Source of the DNA: Oscillospiraceae bacterium | GTDB taxonomy: Bacteria; Bacillota_A; Clostridia; Oscillospirales; JAAYXM01 | NCBI GenBank assembly: GCA_017408185.1 | Contig: JAFQVE010000165.1 | Span: 1 to 6,168 of the forward strand | Length of the DNA stretch: 6,168 bases | Direction: 5' to 3' | Part shown: positions 5,560 to 6,168 of the stretch, piece after piece | How positions within the stretch are numbered: the first letter of the stretch is position 1 | Layout: each line of letters starts with the position of its first letter | The notes under the pieces: model-generated | Database searches by the model: none | What the model was told of the DNA's origin: nothing | What the model saw: only the letters and a program-made list of their open reading frames with translations | Made by a program: the position numbers and the translations under genes

Positions 5560-6168
5560 ATGAAACTCGGCAATATGTTTTTTGATTACAGGTATGTACG
5601 CTCTGAAGACGAAAGATTCATTCCGTCCCGGAATGTGAAAATAACTTCTGAAACAGAAGGATATGCATATAAATATGCAAAAAAAGTAACCTCCTCGTTT
5701 TCAGAGGCAGGTCAGGATATAAGTCTCAATCTGTTTCTCTCGATTCCCGAAAGCATAAAGAAAAGCGTCGGGGAGTTGTATTGTGAAAATGATGAAGCCT
5801 ATGCAGTAGAGATAGTTGGCGAAAGCATAAATCTTTATGCCCGTTCAGAGCGTGGACTTATCTACGCCGTGGCAACTCTTAAGCATCTGTATGAGCAGAA
5901 AGAAATTGCGGAAATGCTTATTTTTGACTATCCCGACAAGGAAATCAGAGGATATCGTGTGTATACTCCCGGAAGAAAGAGCTTTGATGCTTTTAAAGAA
6001 GTTGTGGATATGCTTGTTGAGTATAAATACAACGCAATGATTATCGAAGTGGGCGGAGCAATGGAATATAAACGCCGTCCGGAAATCAATGAAAAATGGG
6101 TGGAATTCTGCAATGAGGTAAACAAAAGCCCCTATGAGGCAGACAGAATTCAGCATCGTACATATCCC
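5560..6168 (+). CDS. Family 20-type glycoside hydrolase (beta-hexosaminidase-like), 5' part
   Basis: An open frame of 203 codons with no stop before the window end. It starts at the ATG 7 bases after AAGGAG (5547-5552). No signal peptide is present, so the enzyme should be cytoplasmic. Residues 1-125 look like the non-catalytic alpha/beta domain that precedes the barrel in GH20 beta-N-acetylhexosaminidases: DEAYAVEI (78-85), then the helix RGLIYAVATLKHL, then a closing IFDYPDKEIRGYRV segment. The RG at 130-131 marks the usual entry to the (beta/alpha)8 barrel. The first barrel helix and second strand follow (FKEVVDMLVEYKYNAMIIEVGG). The catalytic Asp-Glu pair expected in GH20 lies beyond the window, so activity cannot be judged. 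Members of this type usually release terminal GlcNAc or GalNAc; the exact specificity is unknown. An atypical family with the same N-terminal domain remains possible. Confidence 0.72.
   Translation, partial: MKLGNMFFDYRYVRSEDERFIPSRNVKITSETEGYAYKYAKKVTSSFSEAGQDISLNLFLSIPESIKKSVGELYCENDEAYAVEIVGESINLYARSERGLIYAVATLKHLYEQKEIAEMLIFDYPDKEIRGYRVYTPGRKSFDAFKEVVDMLVEYKYNAMIIEVGGAMEYKRRPEINEKWVEFCNEVNKSPYEADRIQHRTYP

Noticed and set aside
5837..6156. Alternative frames on both strands near the window end
   Set aside because: They overlap the hydrolase frame, which is open from 5560 to the window end, has a ribosome binding site and shows GH20-type motifs.

Overview
The window looks like chromosomal DNA of an anaerobic, probably gut- or rumen-associated member of the Clostridia (Bacillota). 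The grounds are AGGAG-type ribosome binding sites, near-consensus sigma-A promoters, moderate GC content, cysteine-rich cytoplasmic proteins, and a secreted protein built from Big_2 and InlB-type repeats. This placement is inference; there is no rRNA or marker gene to fix it.

Layout. Minus strand, left side: a tRNA-Ser(CGA) gene cut by the window edge (1-75), its leader with a second, decayed copy of the tRNA 5' end (137-164), a consensus promoter (172-200), and a Gfo/Idh/MocA-family oxidoreductase gene (230-1192). A divergent control region (1193-1366) separates this from three plus-strand genes. These are a cytoplasmic protein related to the N-terminal domain of neutral ceramidases (1367-2668), an 884-residue secreted multidomain binding-type protein (2848-5502), and the first 203 codons of a family 20-type glycoside hydrolase (5560 to the window end). 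Intrinsic terminators follow the first two plus-strand genes.

Regulation. The promoters of the ceramidase-like gene and the secreted-protein gene both carry an extended -10 element. Both also carry the same 11-base motif, TGTACGATTTT, starting exactly 35 bases upstream of the -10 hexamer, so the two separate transcription units look like members of one regulon. The divergent control region also holds a 10-base inverted repeat placed over both -10 regions. The third gene has a near-consensus promoter inside the last codons of the secreted-protein gene, followed by a strong terminator hairpin before its start codon. That is a layout suited to attenuation.

How the genes may work together (inference). 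A hexosaminidase-type hydrolase, a ceramidase-like metalloprotein that lacks the usual serine, a sugar-type NAD(P)-dependent oxidoreductase and a secreted beta-sandwich protein suggest a small locus for binding and breaking down an amino-sugar-containing or glycolipid-type glycoconjugate. Only the secreted protein has a signal peptide, so the enzymes would act on imported material. The substrate cannot be read from the sequence.
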